This document shows positions 33,885 through 45,419 of a stretch of DNA of 64,000 bases, piece by piece. The stretch is from the NCBI GenBank assembly GCA_011947345.1, contig JAAVTG010000531.1, positions 1,161,967-1,225,966 on the forward strand, read 5' to 3'. Source of the stretch: Phytophthora quininea (Eukaryota > Oomycota > Peronosporomycetes > Peronosporales > Peronosporaceae). The stretch's first letter is position 1. Each line of letters opens with the position of its first letter. Position numbers and translations under genes: made by a program. The notes under the pieces were generated by a model. That model was not told the DNA's origin. It did no database searches and was given only the letters and a program-made list of their open reading frames with translations.

Positions 33885-36881
33885 ATGATGTCGCCCGAGG
33901 CGTTTGGACGGTCCCACAAGCGCCATGTGACGGATGTCATTCGAGTTTCGCTTGATCGGAAGGGTATTATCGGATTTATCGATGTCCACGACCGAATGAC
34001 GCTGTTAGAGGCTCGTTCGCTCATTTGGGAGAACGTTGAGGACGCACCAGCTGAATTTCAATTTGTTCTGGATGATGGGGTACCTGTAAGTGCTCGCCAG
34101 GAAGGCACACAGAAAGTTGTGTACTTTTACCCGATGGTCCGTATCCGCGAACTCCGTCGAGGAGCACCTTCCCCAGTTCCGTCGCCTAGACGACTGAATG
34201 CCACTGGTACTGTGACGGTTACCATGAACTTGAGCACCTCCTTGAATTCGTCTGAGAAGGTGTGCGTCTGTACAGCGTCAGGTGAAGAGTTTCACGTGTG
34301 GGTGTCGGAAGACTACACGTTCCAGCAGCTACGACGTGATTCCGCTCGATACTGGAATATTCCTGCCGGCGAAGTTGCTTTGGCAGATGGAGAAGGATGT
34401 TTGTGGCCGGAGCAAGCGAAGATCCTCTCCTTGATGGGCGTCGAAGAGCTTCACAGCAAGCGAATCATTTTGGAATACAAAGGAGGCACCCTCGCATCAA
34501 GGGGATTGAACAGCGTCAGTTTGAAAGACGCTATCAGCGCAGCTACAGTTGGGGAAACAAGCGGCCTGGCACTCGTCGTTCGTTTTCGGCATCAGCTTTT
34601 GCGCTATCGTTGTCACAGTCGTCTGGGTTGGCACGAACTGCACCAATTTCAACACCTCCTTCTCGTTGCAGCGGGCTTGTCAGCTACAGAGCAGTGTTAC
34701 TCTGCTGCGGGTTCGGACAATGAGTCTCCAACTAACCCAGTAGAGGAACTTTGGCGAATCTTTACGTTTTACTGCGTCAACGGAGATAGCATGGAACTTG
34801 AATGTCTGAAGGCTCATCAGTTCAACAAACTCCTTCGCGACTCGCGAGTATTTGGTGGCCATTTGACTCCTGCGATGGTTGATATCATCTACACTTCAGA
34901 GACCAAAGGGAGACTGCAGACGTCAGGCAAGATGACCTACGAAGAGTTCCTCAATGCGCTGGTGAAAGTTGCCAGAGCGGCCCATACAAAGGGAATCGAG
35001 CAAACACTAGCACCAGCAAGCTGCTGTGTGATAGTGAGGAAGAGGATGTGTTATTCCAGCGTTTGATCGTGGATCACATTTTGCCACTAGCATCTCGGTG
35101 GCCAACTGATACATGGCAAGTGCATACTCAGCGTCTGCGAAGACCTGAAGTCGTGGCTTTCATGTCCAAGTTCCTTGAGCCGCTGCTGGAGATGTTTATG
35201 TTCTACGCTAAAAGCTACGTTCTGAACGCCTCGTCCGTCAAGGAGTTTTACATGTCGTACTCTGATTATCAGAAGTTCGTCAACGACTTCAGCTTTGCGA
35301 ATCTCCAGGTGTCGAGCGTCGAGGCTGCTCACGTGTTTCTTGCTTCTTGTTCGAGTCCTTCTTTCCACGGCGCCCTCTTCGAGGCTGCTGGTGCAGGCTT
35401 TAATAAGACGAACGTGCCGGACTGCAGCGACCAGGCACTCGAGAATACGACTGCAGGCAATCCTGCCATCGCGTCAATTCAGCGCATTCTTGAAAATGTC
35501 GAGGGGTCGTGGCTTACGCGTTTCCTCAGAACCAGGTGGGTCGCATGTGTATGGGGGTCTCAGCCTTCCTAGACGCTCTTGGACGCATCGGACTCACGGT
35601 ATTCACCAAGACAAGCAATCGCAAGACGATACACTGTGTGAAAGGAGTGTTTCATCATCTTAGTCGTGGGCTGACACGGTCGAGAGTACTGGAGATCCTC
35701 AAGAACCATGGTTCCAGTTCCATTCACGCCACCAAGTTTTACTCGGGCAGCGTCGCGTTTAACAACAAGTTTCTCGACATGTGGCGCTATGAAGGCTCCC
35801 CGACTATATCTCGGGAGATAACTTGAACGGATACCCAGCGTCTCCTGATGCGAAAATGTCCTCAAATGGGTCGTCTCCATTCACAGGGACGGAAGCGATA
35901 GTGTCCAGCACTGGAGCTCCCTTCGTGTCGTGTTCATCTCGACGGGTATTCGCAGCACCATTCTCTTCTTCAGCCCTTTTTACGGATAAAAATGTGCCGA
36001 ATGGAAGTGGCCGCGGGCGTGAGGCTCTTGATCGGTTGGTGCGCAATGCATTCCTCCGTAACGCGATCGCGTCAAATGGCTATAACGGCGATAATGGTTC
36101 AGCTGAATTCGCCGACAACACTGTAGAAGATTCTCCTGCAGTCTTTGAAGCCGCCAATGTCGACAAGGGCCTGGATGACGAGCTCGAAGAGGAGTTGACT
36201 ATCGACTCGTCATTCACCGCACCTGGCCTTGCTGATAAATCTGTAGGAAAGTTGAACATTCCGCCACTTGACATACCGGCGATCGATACACGAGAGGCAA
36301 CGCCACCGAATGGGGACACCAAGTCGGTGTCTCCTCCTCGCAGTCCGATTTTTCAGCGGACGTCGGGAGCTTCGATGTCCCCCTTGTCGTCTCCAGGAAA
36401 GATGCTGCCGCTCCGTCAAGAAGATGAAAAGGTCTTCTTCGAAAGCATCCTGCTGAAAGGCGGAGTGTTCAAGAAGTACGGTCAGTGGGGAAATCCGCAC
36501 CGACGCTTTGTGTGGTGCTCAAAGGACTTTGACGCGATCTACTGGCGGCCTCTCAACAAGAAAAGCAACCTCACCAAAGACGGCATTCCGACTGCGTCCA
36601 TGGTCTCCGTTTTGCCCGGCAACTCGGCGCGCACTCGATACGCCTTCATGAAGCATCTATCGGATGGTTAGTACTTTAGCAGCTGAGTTGTTCTCCTGCA
36701 AAAGATCGAGCTAACCTTTGTACTGTTGACAGAAAAAGCTCTTAGTCGATGCTTCTCCGTTGTTGCTGAAGACCGACGACTGGATCTAGAGGCCGATTCG
36801 GAAGCGACGAAAGAGCTGTGGACTAGTGCGCTCGTCTTCTTGATGCGAGAGCGGCGAACGCGAACACTCAGAACGACCTAA
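33885..36881 (+). CDS. Multidomain p25-alpha (TPPP)-like and PH-domain protein
   Basis: A long protein beginning MMSPEAFGRSHKRHVTDVIR. Two ubiquitin-like or PB1-like segments come first (HVTDVIRVSLDRKGIIGFID; VCVCTASGEEFHVWVSEDYT). Then follows a p25-alpha/EF-hand-like unit (EELWRIFTFYCVNGDSMELE, KMTYEEFLNALVKVA), a second related unit (EPLLEMFMFYAKSYVLN, MSYSDYQKFVNDFSFANLQV), a Ser-rich linker and a C-terminal PH domain (GGVFKKYGQWGNPHRRFVW, TKELWTSALVFLMRERR). An intron at 36667-36732 splits the PH domain. Frame shifts near 35050, 35515 and 35810 look like errors. p25-alpha proteins bind microtubules and PH domains bind membranes, so a cytoskeleton-membrane linker is inferred. The start is uncertain; an upstream exon is possible. 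Confidence 0.65.
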
Positions 36882-37256
36882 GTTATCAGAACGCAAGTAT
36901 GATGCAACTCGGCTTCTTGTTGTCGACCCTCTTCCTTGATACCTCGTTGATACGGAGCCGGCATCTTCGATCTTGATCCTGCCGTGGTTCAGTTCCTTAT
37001 CGTGATTGCGTGCAAGTCATATGGGATTTGCAACCAAAGCGGTCGTCATCGGACAAGCCGCAAAATCTCCGACGGCGGCAATGTCCGACGACATTTGTCC
37101 GACGAACCACCAGAATCGCTTCAACATCGACCCACCACCAGATTCGACACGAAAATTCTTTGCCGACGGCGACACATTGTCTTGGCTCTCTATCAACTAG
37201 CAGTTTGCACCATTCATTCGCCCCGCGGGCGTTAAGGCTCGCGAGCTCCGTGTCAA
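36882..37256. other. Intergenic region
   Basis: About 375 bp; open upstream frames exist but look non-coding. It holds the promoter of the CobW-type gene, including the element listed separately. Confidence 0.45.
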
Positions 37257-37272
37257 ATTCACTTTTCAATTC
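37257..37272 (+). promoter_or_regulatory. Inr-like element of the CobW-type GTPase gene
   Basis: ATTCACTTTTCAATTC resembles the oomycete initiator (TCAYTTYNCAWT core) and ends 13 nt before ATG 37286, the same spacing as in the third PH gene. Confidence 0.45.
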
Positions 37273-37285
37273 GCAGTCGACTACA

Positions 37286-38971
37286 ATGGCACCAACTGCT
37301 TCGGACTCCCCGACGGCCAAGCGTCCTCTTTCAGACGATGTCGATAAGAAGAGCAGCACTCACATCCCCGTGACGCTGCTTTCGGGATTCTTGGGCAGTG
37401 GCAAGACTTCTCTGCTGCAGCACATTCTCAAGAACAAGGACCACGCTCTCCGTGTGGCGGTCATCGTCAACGATATGGGCGAACTCAACATCGACGCCAA
37501 CCTGGTAGCATCTGCCGGTGTGTTGCAGCGTGAAGAGCAACTTGTGCGGCTTGAGAATGGCTGCATCTGCTGCACCCTCCGCCTCGACCTGCTCGAGCAA
37601 GTCGCTCGCATCGCCCAAGAAGGCGAAGTCGACTACATTGTGATCGAGAGCTCGGGAATCAGCGAGCCCATGCAAGTGGCAGAAACGTTTGTGTTCGAAC
37701 TTCCCGAAGGTGTCGAAGAGGAAGTTCTGAACATGGCAGACCCGACCATGTCTCCAAGCAACGCGAAGAAGTCTCGCACCGAGTCTGGCGAGTCGTCGGC
37801 TGGTGAGACCACCACCAGCTCGACCCCTCCTTCTCCGGAAAAGGTCACTGGGATTCCTAGTGTGCAACTTGACGAGCTTCTGGTGAGGAATGGCGAGACT
37901 TTGCCACTGCTGCGCGACATCGCCCACTTGGACACGTGCGTGACTGTCGTCGACGCCGCCACCTTTTTCCACGTGTTTGACGACCCACGGATGCTTGCGG
38001 ATGTCGAGGAGAATCGCAGTCAGCTCCCTGAAGGCGACACTAGAACACTGACGGACTTGTTGATCGACCAGATTGAGTTTGCGGACATCATCCTGCTGAA
38101 CAAGACCGACTTGGTGCCTGCCAAGGACGTCGAAGCCATCGAGAAGGTGCTTCGTCGACTCAACTCGTACGCAAAGATTGAACGCACCGTCAAGGGCAAG
38201 GTGGACCCAAAGATGGTGCTCGGTACGAAGTTGTTTTCCTTCGAGCGCGCATCTCAGCAGACCGGTTGGCTTGAGTCGCTCACAGTTCCACACACACCCG
38301 AGACGGTCGAGTACGGCATCGGTTCCTTCCTGTACAAAGCGGATCGCCCATTCCACCCAGCTCGACTTACGGGAATCATCCAGGACGAGTTCGTCATTGT
38401 GGAAGCTCCTTCGCTGCCTCCTTTCCCGTCGGATGATGTCGATGACGACGGTCACAATCACGACCATGAAGAGGAAGAGGAGGAAGAAGAACCGGAAACC
38501 GAAGAGACTGACCAAGAGATGGAGGACGGTGAGCCGCTCGATGAGCAAGAGATCGCCAAGCGCCTCGAAGGCAAGCAGAACGGGCTGTTCAAGAACCTCC
38601 TCCGCAGCAAAGGTGTTTTCTGGCTCGGCACTCGCAGTTACAACTATGGCACGTGGTCACAGGCTGGTCTGTACTGTACCCTTGCGAACGGTGGCATGTG
38701 GATCGCCGCTCTGCCTGAGGACGAGCGTACCCGCACAATGAAAGAGCTGCCCAATTATTCGGATCTGATGGCTCGGAAATACGGCGACCGTGGGCAGGAA
38801 CTCGTCTTTATCGGTCGATTCTCGCAGGAAGACGATGAAATCGCGCGGATTCGAGGGGCATTGGACTCGTGCTTGTTGACGGATGAAGAGATGAAGAAGT
38901 ACGAGGCAGGAGACATTGAAGAGTGGGAAGACCCGTTCGAGCCGTGGGAGTATTACACGTTCGAGGATTAG
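37286..38971 (+). CDS. CobW/G3E-family GTPase (metal chaperone-like)
   Basis: Single exon, 561 residues, intact. It has Walker A GFLGSGKTSLLQ, the metal-binding CxCC motif in LENGCICCTLR, VIESSGISEP (switch II region) and LLNKTDLV for guanine recognition, followed by a CobW C-terminal domain (FLYKADRPFHPARL; KGVFWLGTRS; WSQAGLYC). Between these lies an insert with SSTPPSPEKVTGIPS, and before the C-terminal strand block an acidic, His-containing tract (DDDGHNHDHEEEEEEEE) that could bind metal. Members insert zinc or cobalt-type metals into client proteins using GTP. I use ATG 37286 because the open frame upstream has no family features and an Inr-like element lies just before it. Confidence 0.9.
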   Translation: MAPTASDSPTAKRPLSDDVDKKSSTHIPVTLLSGFLGSGKTSLLQHILKNKDHALRVAVIVNDMGELNIDANLVASAGVLQREEQLVRLENGCICCTLRLDLLEQVARIAQEGEVDYIVIESSGISEPMQVAETFVFELPEGVEEEVLNMADPTMSPSNAKKSRTESGESSAGETTTSSTPPSPEKVTGIPSVQLDELLVRNGETLPLLRDIAHLDTCVTVVDAATFFHVFDDPRMLADVEENRSQLPEGDTRTLTDLLIDQIEFADIILLNKTDLVPAKDVEAIEKVLRRLNSYAKIERTVKGKVDPKMVLGTKLFSFERASQQTGWLESLTVPHTPETVEYGIGSFLYKADRPFHPARLTGIIQDEFVIVEAPSLPPFPSDDVDDDGHNHDHEEEEEEEEPETEETDQEMEDGEPLDEQEIAKRLEGKQNGLFKNLLRSKGVFWLGTRSYNYGTWSQAGLYCTLANGGMWIAALPEDERTRTMKELPNYSDLMARKYGDRGQELVFIGRFSQEDDEIARIRGALDSCLLTDEEMKKYEAGDIEEWEDPFEPWEYYTFED

Positions 38972-39090
38972 TTTGGTCGCCTCTCAATACATGTCATGAT
39001 AGTTGAATTCCGCATCAAAAGTTGATGGATTGACCTGCACCAGTCGTCGATAAGAATTCTTTATTCTCCCATTTACCAGTAGCTCGAAAA

Positions 39091-40087
39091 ATGGTGCGTC
39101 ATCAACTTGGCACGAATACCCGCGCAGAGGAAAGCGTCCTTACTCCCTTGCAAAGTGCTGCTGTGAGTGATGACGACACGCCAGGTGAAGGGACGAGACT
39201 GACCCTGGTCAATCCGTCGCTCACTTGGCCAGAGGATGCATCGATCGTCTGGCCAGAGGTTAATTCTCCACCCGCTTCGGTTTGGCAATAACGCCGACGT
39301 GAACTCAATGAAGTTCTAGCTGGCTGTGAAGGCCACGACCAAGACGACGACTACAGCTCAGCGTTCGGCTCTTTATTTGACTAGGATGACGATGATTTTG
39401 ACGACACCAATGGAGACGACGACAGTGAAGACGAAGAACTAGAAGAGAATGTACGCTTTGGGGTACCGTGGTCCAAACGCGAGCAGTTTTACGAGAAGCT
39501 AGCCCGCTACGATGATAGTGCCTTCCCCGTTTCAACTAGAAACAGCGAACACTTGCAAACCATGACTACCAATCTCCAGTTGGCTGCAGAAATCAACGAG
39601 ACCCCGACGGATGAGACAATTAGGTCGTTGGTCCACACCGTGCTCCGTCACGTCGTCAAAATACTCAAAGAAGACAAGTTGCTGCTCACCTAGAAGACGG
39701 TGCTCTCGTCAAACGCCGTTCTTGCGAAGGGAGTCGCGGACTTTGTCATCTACAAACCAGTCGATCAGGAGGCCGCCGCCGTAGACATCGTGAACTCGTC
39801 GTCATCACACAACCTGACGTGGACTGTGGCCAGCTCGAAAACTTCGTGCTGATGGACATTGCGCATGCTGCAAACGAAAAAACGAAGTGCACAGCGACCA
39901 CATCTACGGTGTCGTGACGAACTACACCGAATGGATGTTTTACAAGCGGACTGTCGACGGGATCGTGTGGGGCTACGACTCCATTCCTTCGGAGAAACTT
40001 CATGATTCCAAAATACAGCACATTGCTCGGCGTCTGTGCAGGTTGCTGAAGGAGGACACCCCTCCAAGTTCGAGCCCCCGCCGTTAA
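39091..40087 (+). pseudogene. Decayed gene with PD-(D/E)XK-nuclease-like C-terminus
   Basis: From ATG 39091 a single frame runs with in-frame stops at 39289 (TAA), 39382 (TAG) and 39691 (TAG). It passes an acidic segment (DDFDDTNGDDDSEDEELEEN), VPWSKREQFYEKLARYDDSA, helices and KGVADFVIYKPVDQE. Two frame changes later the sequence reads LVVITQPDVDCGQLENFVLM, then HIYGVVTNYTEWMFYKRTVD and IQHIARRLCRLLKED. The strand order (Asp-containing strand, LVVI strand, IYGVVTNYTEW strand) recalls restriction-endonuclease-like domains found in oomycete multigene families. The stops cannot be explained by homopolymer errors, so this is a real pseudogene; the exact family is uncertain. Confidence 0.55.
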
Positions 40088-40838
40088 TCGGACCGATGAT
40101 CCCCAGCTGTCACCTCCCAATCGACAGTGATAACGCATGGCAATCCATAAAGGTGACGCTAACGTAATGGTACCTTCAGTTAAAAATAATTTCCTTAGCG
40201 GGATTTCGTTTGGCGGAGATGTGGATCTTATGGAGAGCTGTGCTTCATGCAAGGATCAATGATCTGCAGATGGAAATCATCATAACCACGGAGAGTGTCG
40301 GGTGTGATGGAGGTGCGCCAAAGTGCGGAGCAGCCACTACAACATTTGAGGCCTACCACCGTTGCGGTAAGTTCGCCTCGCTCGACAGCGATAACGCGTT
40401 TTCTGCGCCTGATGAGATAGTCAGAAGAACCGATACCCTTCCGGTTGGACGACTCCATTCATCACTAACTCCCAACTGCAGTGTGCACCCCACCCGCGAG
40501 CGTGATTAACGTGCTCGGCTACACTGCTCGCTGTATCTGCGAGGGCCCAAGAAAAACCCCACTTTCGAAATGACAAAAATAAGTTCATCGGTCCCAACGC
40601 AGGAAACTCCGCCTTCCATAATATTCATATCACCGCAAAACCGCCAAGGAAACTATCTTCTTCGCACTATCTCCACATTCATACGCCCACCATTCATCAA
40701 GTTCGTCGGGAGTAACTTTTTATTTGTTTTCGCGAGAAAAGTGTTTGTCAACACTCACCCTTCACACAACCTTCCTCTTTTTATCGTTCGGCTCACAAAA
40801 TCAAACGCTCCTAGCTCAAATCGCCACATATCTTGGAC
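40088..40838. other. Intergenic region
   Basis: About 750 bp between the pseudogene and the aminopeptidase stop. Frames up to about 100 codons have no protein character. No repeat or RNA gene was recognised. Confidence 0.5.
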
Positions 40839-42226
40839 TTAATCCGTCCTCAACGCCTTGTCCACAGTCGAGAACTCTGAGTAGAACGCCGTAAACCAAT
40901 CCAGCGACTTAACCAGGTCCTCCGTGCCGCACATTTCACGGATGCTGTGCATGCTCAGCTGCGCAAGGCCCACATCGAGCGTACGGATACCCGTGCGGGT
41001 CGAGATAATCGGTCCAATGGTCGAGCCGCAGCCAGTGTCTTGACGTACGACAAATTCCTGCACGTCCACATTGTGGCGACGCGCCAACTCCTTCATCAAA
41101 AGGCCGAGGTGCCGCATGTGGCGTACCGCTCGTTAGCATTGTACTTGATCACAGGACCAGCATGCAGCGCTGGACGGTGGTTCTGCTCATGCTTCTCGGA
41201 GTAGTTCGGGTGCACTCCATGAGCCATGTCCGCCGACACAAGGAACGATTTCCGCACGGCGGGAGCAGTCAGTTCTCCCAGCGCCACACGCTCCGCAATC
41301 GACTGCATAAAGTTGGAACCAGCTCCCATGAGCGACTGGGATCCGACCTCCTCATTGTCAAACAGCGCAGCCACACGGACGTTCTCGTCATTCGCCAGCG
41401 TGGCTAGTGACTGGATCAGTGACTGCGTGGCGAGCCACGAGCAGCACAAGTTGTCCAGTCTGGGCGAGAAGATGAACTCCTCGAGGGCTCCGCCCACATT
41501 GGCCCCCTGGGTATCAAACAAGCACAGTTCAAAGTCGCAGATCTGATCGATCTTGACGTCCAGCTCCTTGGCAATGAGCTGCAGCAGCACCGACGCGTGC
41601 TTGGACTTTGGTTTGTCCTTGTCGTCAGTCGTGGCTTCTAGCTGCGCGCGAGCTGCAGAGGCGATCACAGGACGCAGATGTGTCTCCTTGTTGAAGGTGA
41701 AGCCATTGGCCACGTCGCGATCCAAGTGGATGGCGAGCGTCGGGATGCGCAGGATGGGGCGGTCGACCAGCAGCAGTTTGGACTGGAAGCTCGTGTCGTT
41801 CTCGCGGATAATGACGCGGCCCGCGAGCCCCAAGTCGCGGTCGAACCACGTGTGGAAGAGCCCGCCGCCGTATGTCTCGACGCCCACCTGCAGGTAGCCG
41901 GCGCTCTCGATGTTGGACACGGGCTTGACCTTGAGGCACGGGCTGTCCGTGTGCGCGCCGATGATGTGGAAGCCGTTGCCGCGCTGGTACTGGCCGCCCA
42001 CCGCGAAGGCCACGATCGCCGATTGGTTGCGCGTCACGTAGTACTTGCCGTTGGGCTTGACGGCGTCCTTCCACGAGTCCTCTTCGCGCAGCTGGGTGAA
42101 GCCGGCGGCCGTCAGCGCCTGCACCGTCTCGAAGACAGCGTGGAAAGGCGACGGGCTCTTGTTAATGAACTGCAGGAACGCGCCCACGGTCTGCGGCGTG
42201 CGGGACGACAGCGACAACGGAGCCAT
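40839..42226 (-). CDS. DNPEP: Aspartyl aminopeptidase (M18 family)
   Basis: A cytosolic zinc peptidase that removes N-terminal Asp or Glu. The start MAPLSLSSRTPQTVGAFLQF (ATG 42226) is preferred because the frame upstream has only a GTG. Metal ligands and catalytic motifs are present in order: IIGAHTDSPCLK (His, Asp), FDNEEVGSQS (Glu pair), VSADMAHGVHPNYSEKHE (Asp) and AQLSMHSIREMCG (final His). GCGSTIGPIISTRTG is the substrate-pocket segment. The length, about 462 residues, fits the family. One base is missing from the A run 41098-41101 (minus-strand T run), where ATCGTSAFLMKELA is restored. No introns. It lies 148 bp downstream of the PCCB stop on the same strand. Confidence 0.93.
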
Positions 42227-42374
42227 GAATGCAGAATACGGAGTGATGATCACTTGATCTCTTGAACGTCGATGCGGAAATGAACGTTAAAGATCGGACG
42301 GAAAAGAGACTACTGTTACCGACAGATCGGTCACTTGAATTAAACGGGTTGAAGTGGGAAGATCGCTGCAACGA

Positions 42375-44136
42375 CTACAGAGGAATGTTGCCGTGCTTCT
42401 TCCACGGGTTCTTGACGTCCTTGGTCTCGAGCACGTCCAGGTCCTCGCAAATGTGGCGGCGAGTGTTGACGGGGTCGATGATGTCGTCCACGAAGCCTCT
42501 TTGTGCAGCGACCTGGCAGTGAATGAGAAAAAGAGCTGTCAGCGCTATGCAAAACGGACCACCACAGCAAGCAACGCACCATCGGGTTGGCAAACTTCTT
42601 CTCGTAGTCGGCGGTATTCTCCTCCACGTCCTGTCCACGGAAGATGATCTCCACAGCGCCCTTGGCGCCCATGACGGCAATCTCGGCCGATGGCCACCTG
42701 GTTGGTTTCAACAGCAACACAAATCTCAATACCAATGAAGTGAACCACAGCACTGTAGGCCACTTACGCGTAGTTGATGTCGCCGCGCAGGTGCTTGGAG
42801 CTCATGACGTCGTAGGCACCGCCGTAAGCTTTGCGAGTGATGATCGTGATCTTTGGCACTGTAGCTTCAGCGTACGCGTACAGCAGCTTGGCGCCGTGAC
42901 GGATAATTCCACCGTACTCCTGGTCCGTTCCCGGCAAGAAGCCTGGCACGTCCACTAGCGTCACGATAGGAATATTGAAGGCGTCGCAGAACCGAACAAA
43001 GCGAGCCCCCTTCACGGACGAGTTAATATCGAGGCAGCCAGCGAGCTCCATGGGCTGGTTGGCCAGAATGCCTACCACACGCCCCTCCATGCGGCCAAAC
43101 CCGACGATAATGTTCTTGGCGTAGTCTGGCATGATCTCAAAGAAGTCAAACGAGTCCACGAGCTGGTGGATGATGTCCTTCATGTTGTACGGAACGTTCG
43201 GGTCCGGCGGCACGATGCTCTCCAACGTCGGAATGGGTCGGTTGCGATCGTCGTCCGACTTGCGGACTGGCGGCTTCTCTTTGTTGTTGAGCGGCAAGAA
43301 GTCAAAGAACCGACGCATCTCTCGGATCGCTTCCACGTCGTTGTCAAAGGCGCAATGCGCCACGCCCGACGTCTTGGTGTGCGTGGCAGCACCTCCCAGC
43401 TCCTCCTGCGTCACCTCTTCATTGGTCACGGTCTTGACCACATCCGGACCAGTCACGAACATGTATGACGAATCGCGACACATGAAGATGTAGTCTGTCA
43501 TGGCCGGGGAGTACACTGCTCCTCCAGCACAAGGCCCCATGACCATCGTCAGCTGTGGAATGACCCCGAGGCCAGCACATTGAGTTGAAAGATGTCTGCG
43601 TATCCGGCCAGCGAGGCCACGCCTTCCTGGATCCGAGCGCCGCCCGAGTCGTTGAGTCCAATCACTGGGGCGCCCAGCTCCATGGCCTTCTTCATGATCT
43701 TGACGATCTTCTCAGCGTACGTCTCGCTGAGACTGCCGCCAAAGACGGTGAAGTCCTGGCTGAAGACGAACGTGAGACGGCCGTTGATGAGGCCGCGGCC
43801 GGTGACGACGCCGTCCCCGGGGATCTGCTGCTCGTCCATGCCAAAGTCCGAGCAGCGGTGGGTCTTGAGCATGTCGTACTCCCGGAAGGAGCCCTGGTCC
43901 AGCAGCAGCTCGATGCGTTCGCGGGCTGTGAGCTTGCCCTTCTCGTGCTGCTTGGCCACGCGCTGGGCGCCGCCGCCTTGCAGCGCTCGCTGGCGGGCCT
44001 GCTCCAGCTCGTCCTTGAACGCCAGCTTGCGGGCGGCAGGAGTGAGGATGTGCGAGGCGGATTGTTCCACGATGGCGCTCAAGCAGCGCGCGTGCAGCAG
44101 CGCAGGTCGCAACGAACGCAATGGTCGAGACAGCAT
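42375..44136 (-). CDS. PCCB: Propionyl-CoA carboxylase beta chain, mitochondrial
   Basis: Carboxyltransferase subunit that makes methylmalonyl-CoA from propionyl-CoA. Exons 42768-44136, 42580-42697 and 42375-42512. The start [20 protein letters not shown] is a mitochondrial presequence. Core motifs are [79 protein letters not shown] and [20 protein letters not shown], then [20 protein letters not shown] near the end. The length, about 540 residues, is normal. One base is missing from the CCCC run 43564-43567 (minus strand [12 protein letters not shown]). It works with a biotin-carrying alpha chain not in this window and continues the pathway that HIBCH feeds. Confidence 0.93.
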
Positions 44137-45235
44137 CCTCGGTCGGATTCCAAAGTGAACGGCATGTTCAACTGCGGGGAATAGGGCACAAAAAAGGGTA
44201 TGAATTTGGGCAAAATACAAGTTGAAGCTGGCGGTTTGACGCAGGTAAACACGGAGGGCTGAAGCACGTCTGGAGCTGCGTGCTAGGCTTTGCGTGTCGT
44301 GGTCAGTGCTTGTAGTGTGTAGCACTAGCAAAACGCAAGGTGGAGGGGCAGCAACGCTCGGGGACTGCAATTGCTGACCGCCGTGTACGGTAGCCTCCAT
44401 GAATGTAGTTGCCTTTTGGCGAAATGCATTGATCGTGTTGTACACGCACACACTCTACTGGTTTCTTTTACTGCAGAAGGACTGGCATTCACATCAAAGC
44501 CACTTAAAGGGGATTGCGAAAAGTGTTGTCGCGACTGACCTCTGCCAGCCGAGCTCCATGGAGTAGTTCACGTGGACATTTTTGTGGAGTCTGATGTCAG
44601 CGGCGAGGAGTTGATGCCACTCGAGCCGAGCAGGAATACGAAACCTTGGAGACAAAACCAGGAAGATAATGACCGCAATGAGGGTCCTGCTCTTCGATCC
44701 ACCGTCCTCTAGAATACGCAAATGGCTATTGACGTCGTCATTCCTGTTGGGACTGCTATATCTGCGACGGTGGTGGCTGCACGCCCGGCTCCGACAGCAT
44801 CACTCCAAACGAAGCATGTCGGCTTTCGTGCCGTGCTGGTGCTTCTCGTGAGGGTCCTGAATTTCCGCCTGGGCGACGCGTCAACATTCCTCCATGTTCT
44901 TGTTCACCATGATGTCATGTTGTTGTGAATCTCCGGCAGCGACGATGAGTATATGTAGACCAGCGCAGAGCACACTGGTTGACAATTTAGATCTTTTCCC
45001 GGCCAAATCAGCTCCTCAAATCGCTCCACCAACACCAACGGATGCCGCCAGGGAGCAATGAGTCCCTGGCGGCTCAGCAAGTTTCGCAAGAATGAAGACA
45101 CGAGAAAGAAATGAGCCCCCAGTCCACATCGCGATAGAAATCTTGATCTGTTATCAGGATTCGGTTCGTATCCGGAAAGGAAACTGCACGCTGCACGCGT
45201 CCAGTTTTCGTCTAAGGCCATTCAATTCACGCCGT
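44137..45235. other. Region without a supported gene
   Basis: About 1.1 kb upstream of PCCB. The longest minus-strand frames (44904-45221, 44494-44721) have no motif and may be the decayed 3' end of the Gly-rich element to the right. The PCCB promoter should lie at 44137-44300. Confidence 0.35.
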
Positions 45236-45419
45236 AGGCGCCCGTTGGACTGAAATGTTGAAGGCATTTCCGTCAACGTTCAGATAAAGTCCTGACAATT
45301 GCAGATGCCTGCCGTATGCAATATCGACGCAATTTCACGTCGTTGAAGAAACGCGAGCCGCACACCTCCACGGTTGCCACACGCTGTGGTTTACTATTGC
45401 CGCCCAGCCATCGGTAGCT

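Noticed and set aside
37331..38548. 405-codon minus-strand frame
   Set aside because: Antisense shadow of the intact CobW-type GTPase.
41678..42265. 195-codon plus-strand frame
   Set aside because: Antisense to aspartyl aminopeptidase; no motifs.
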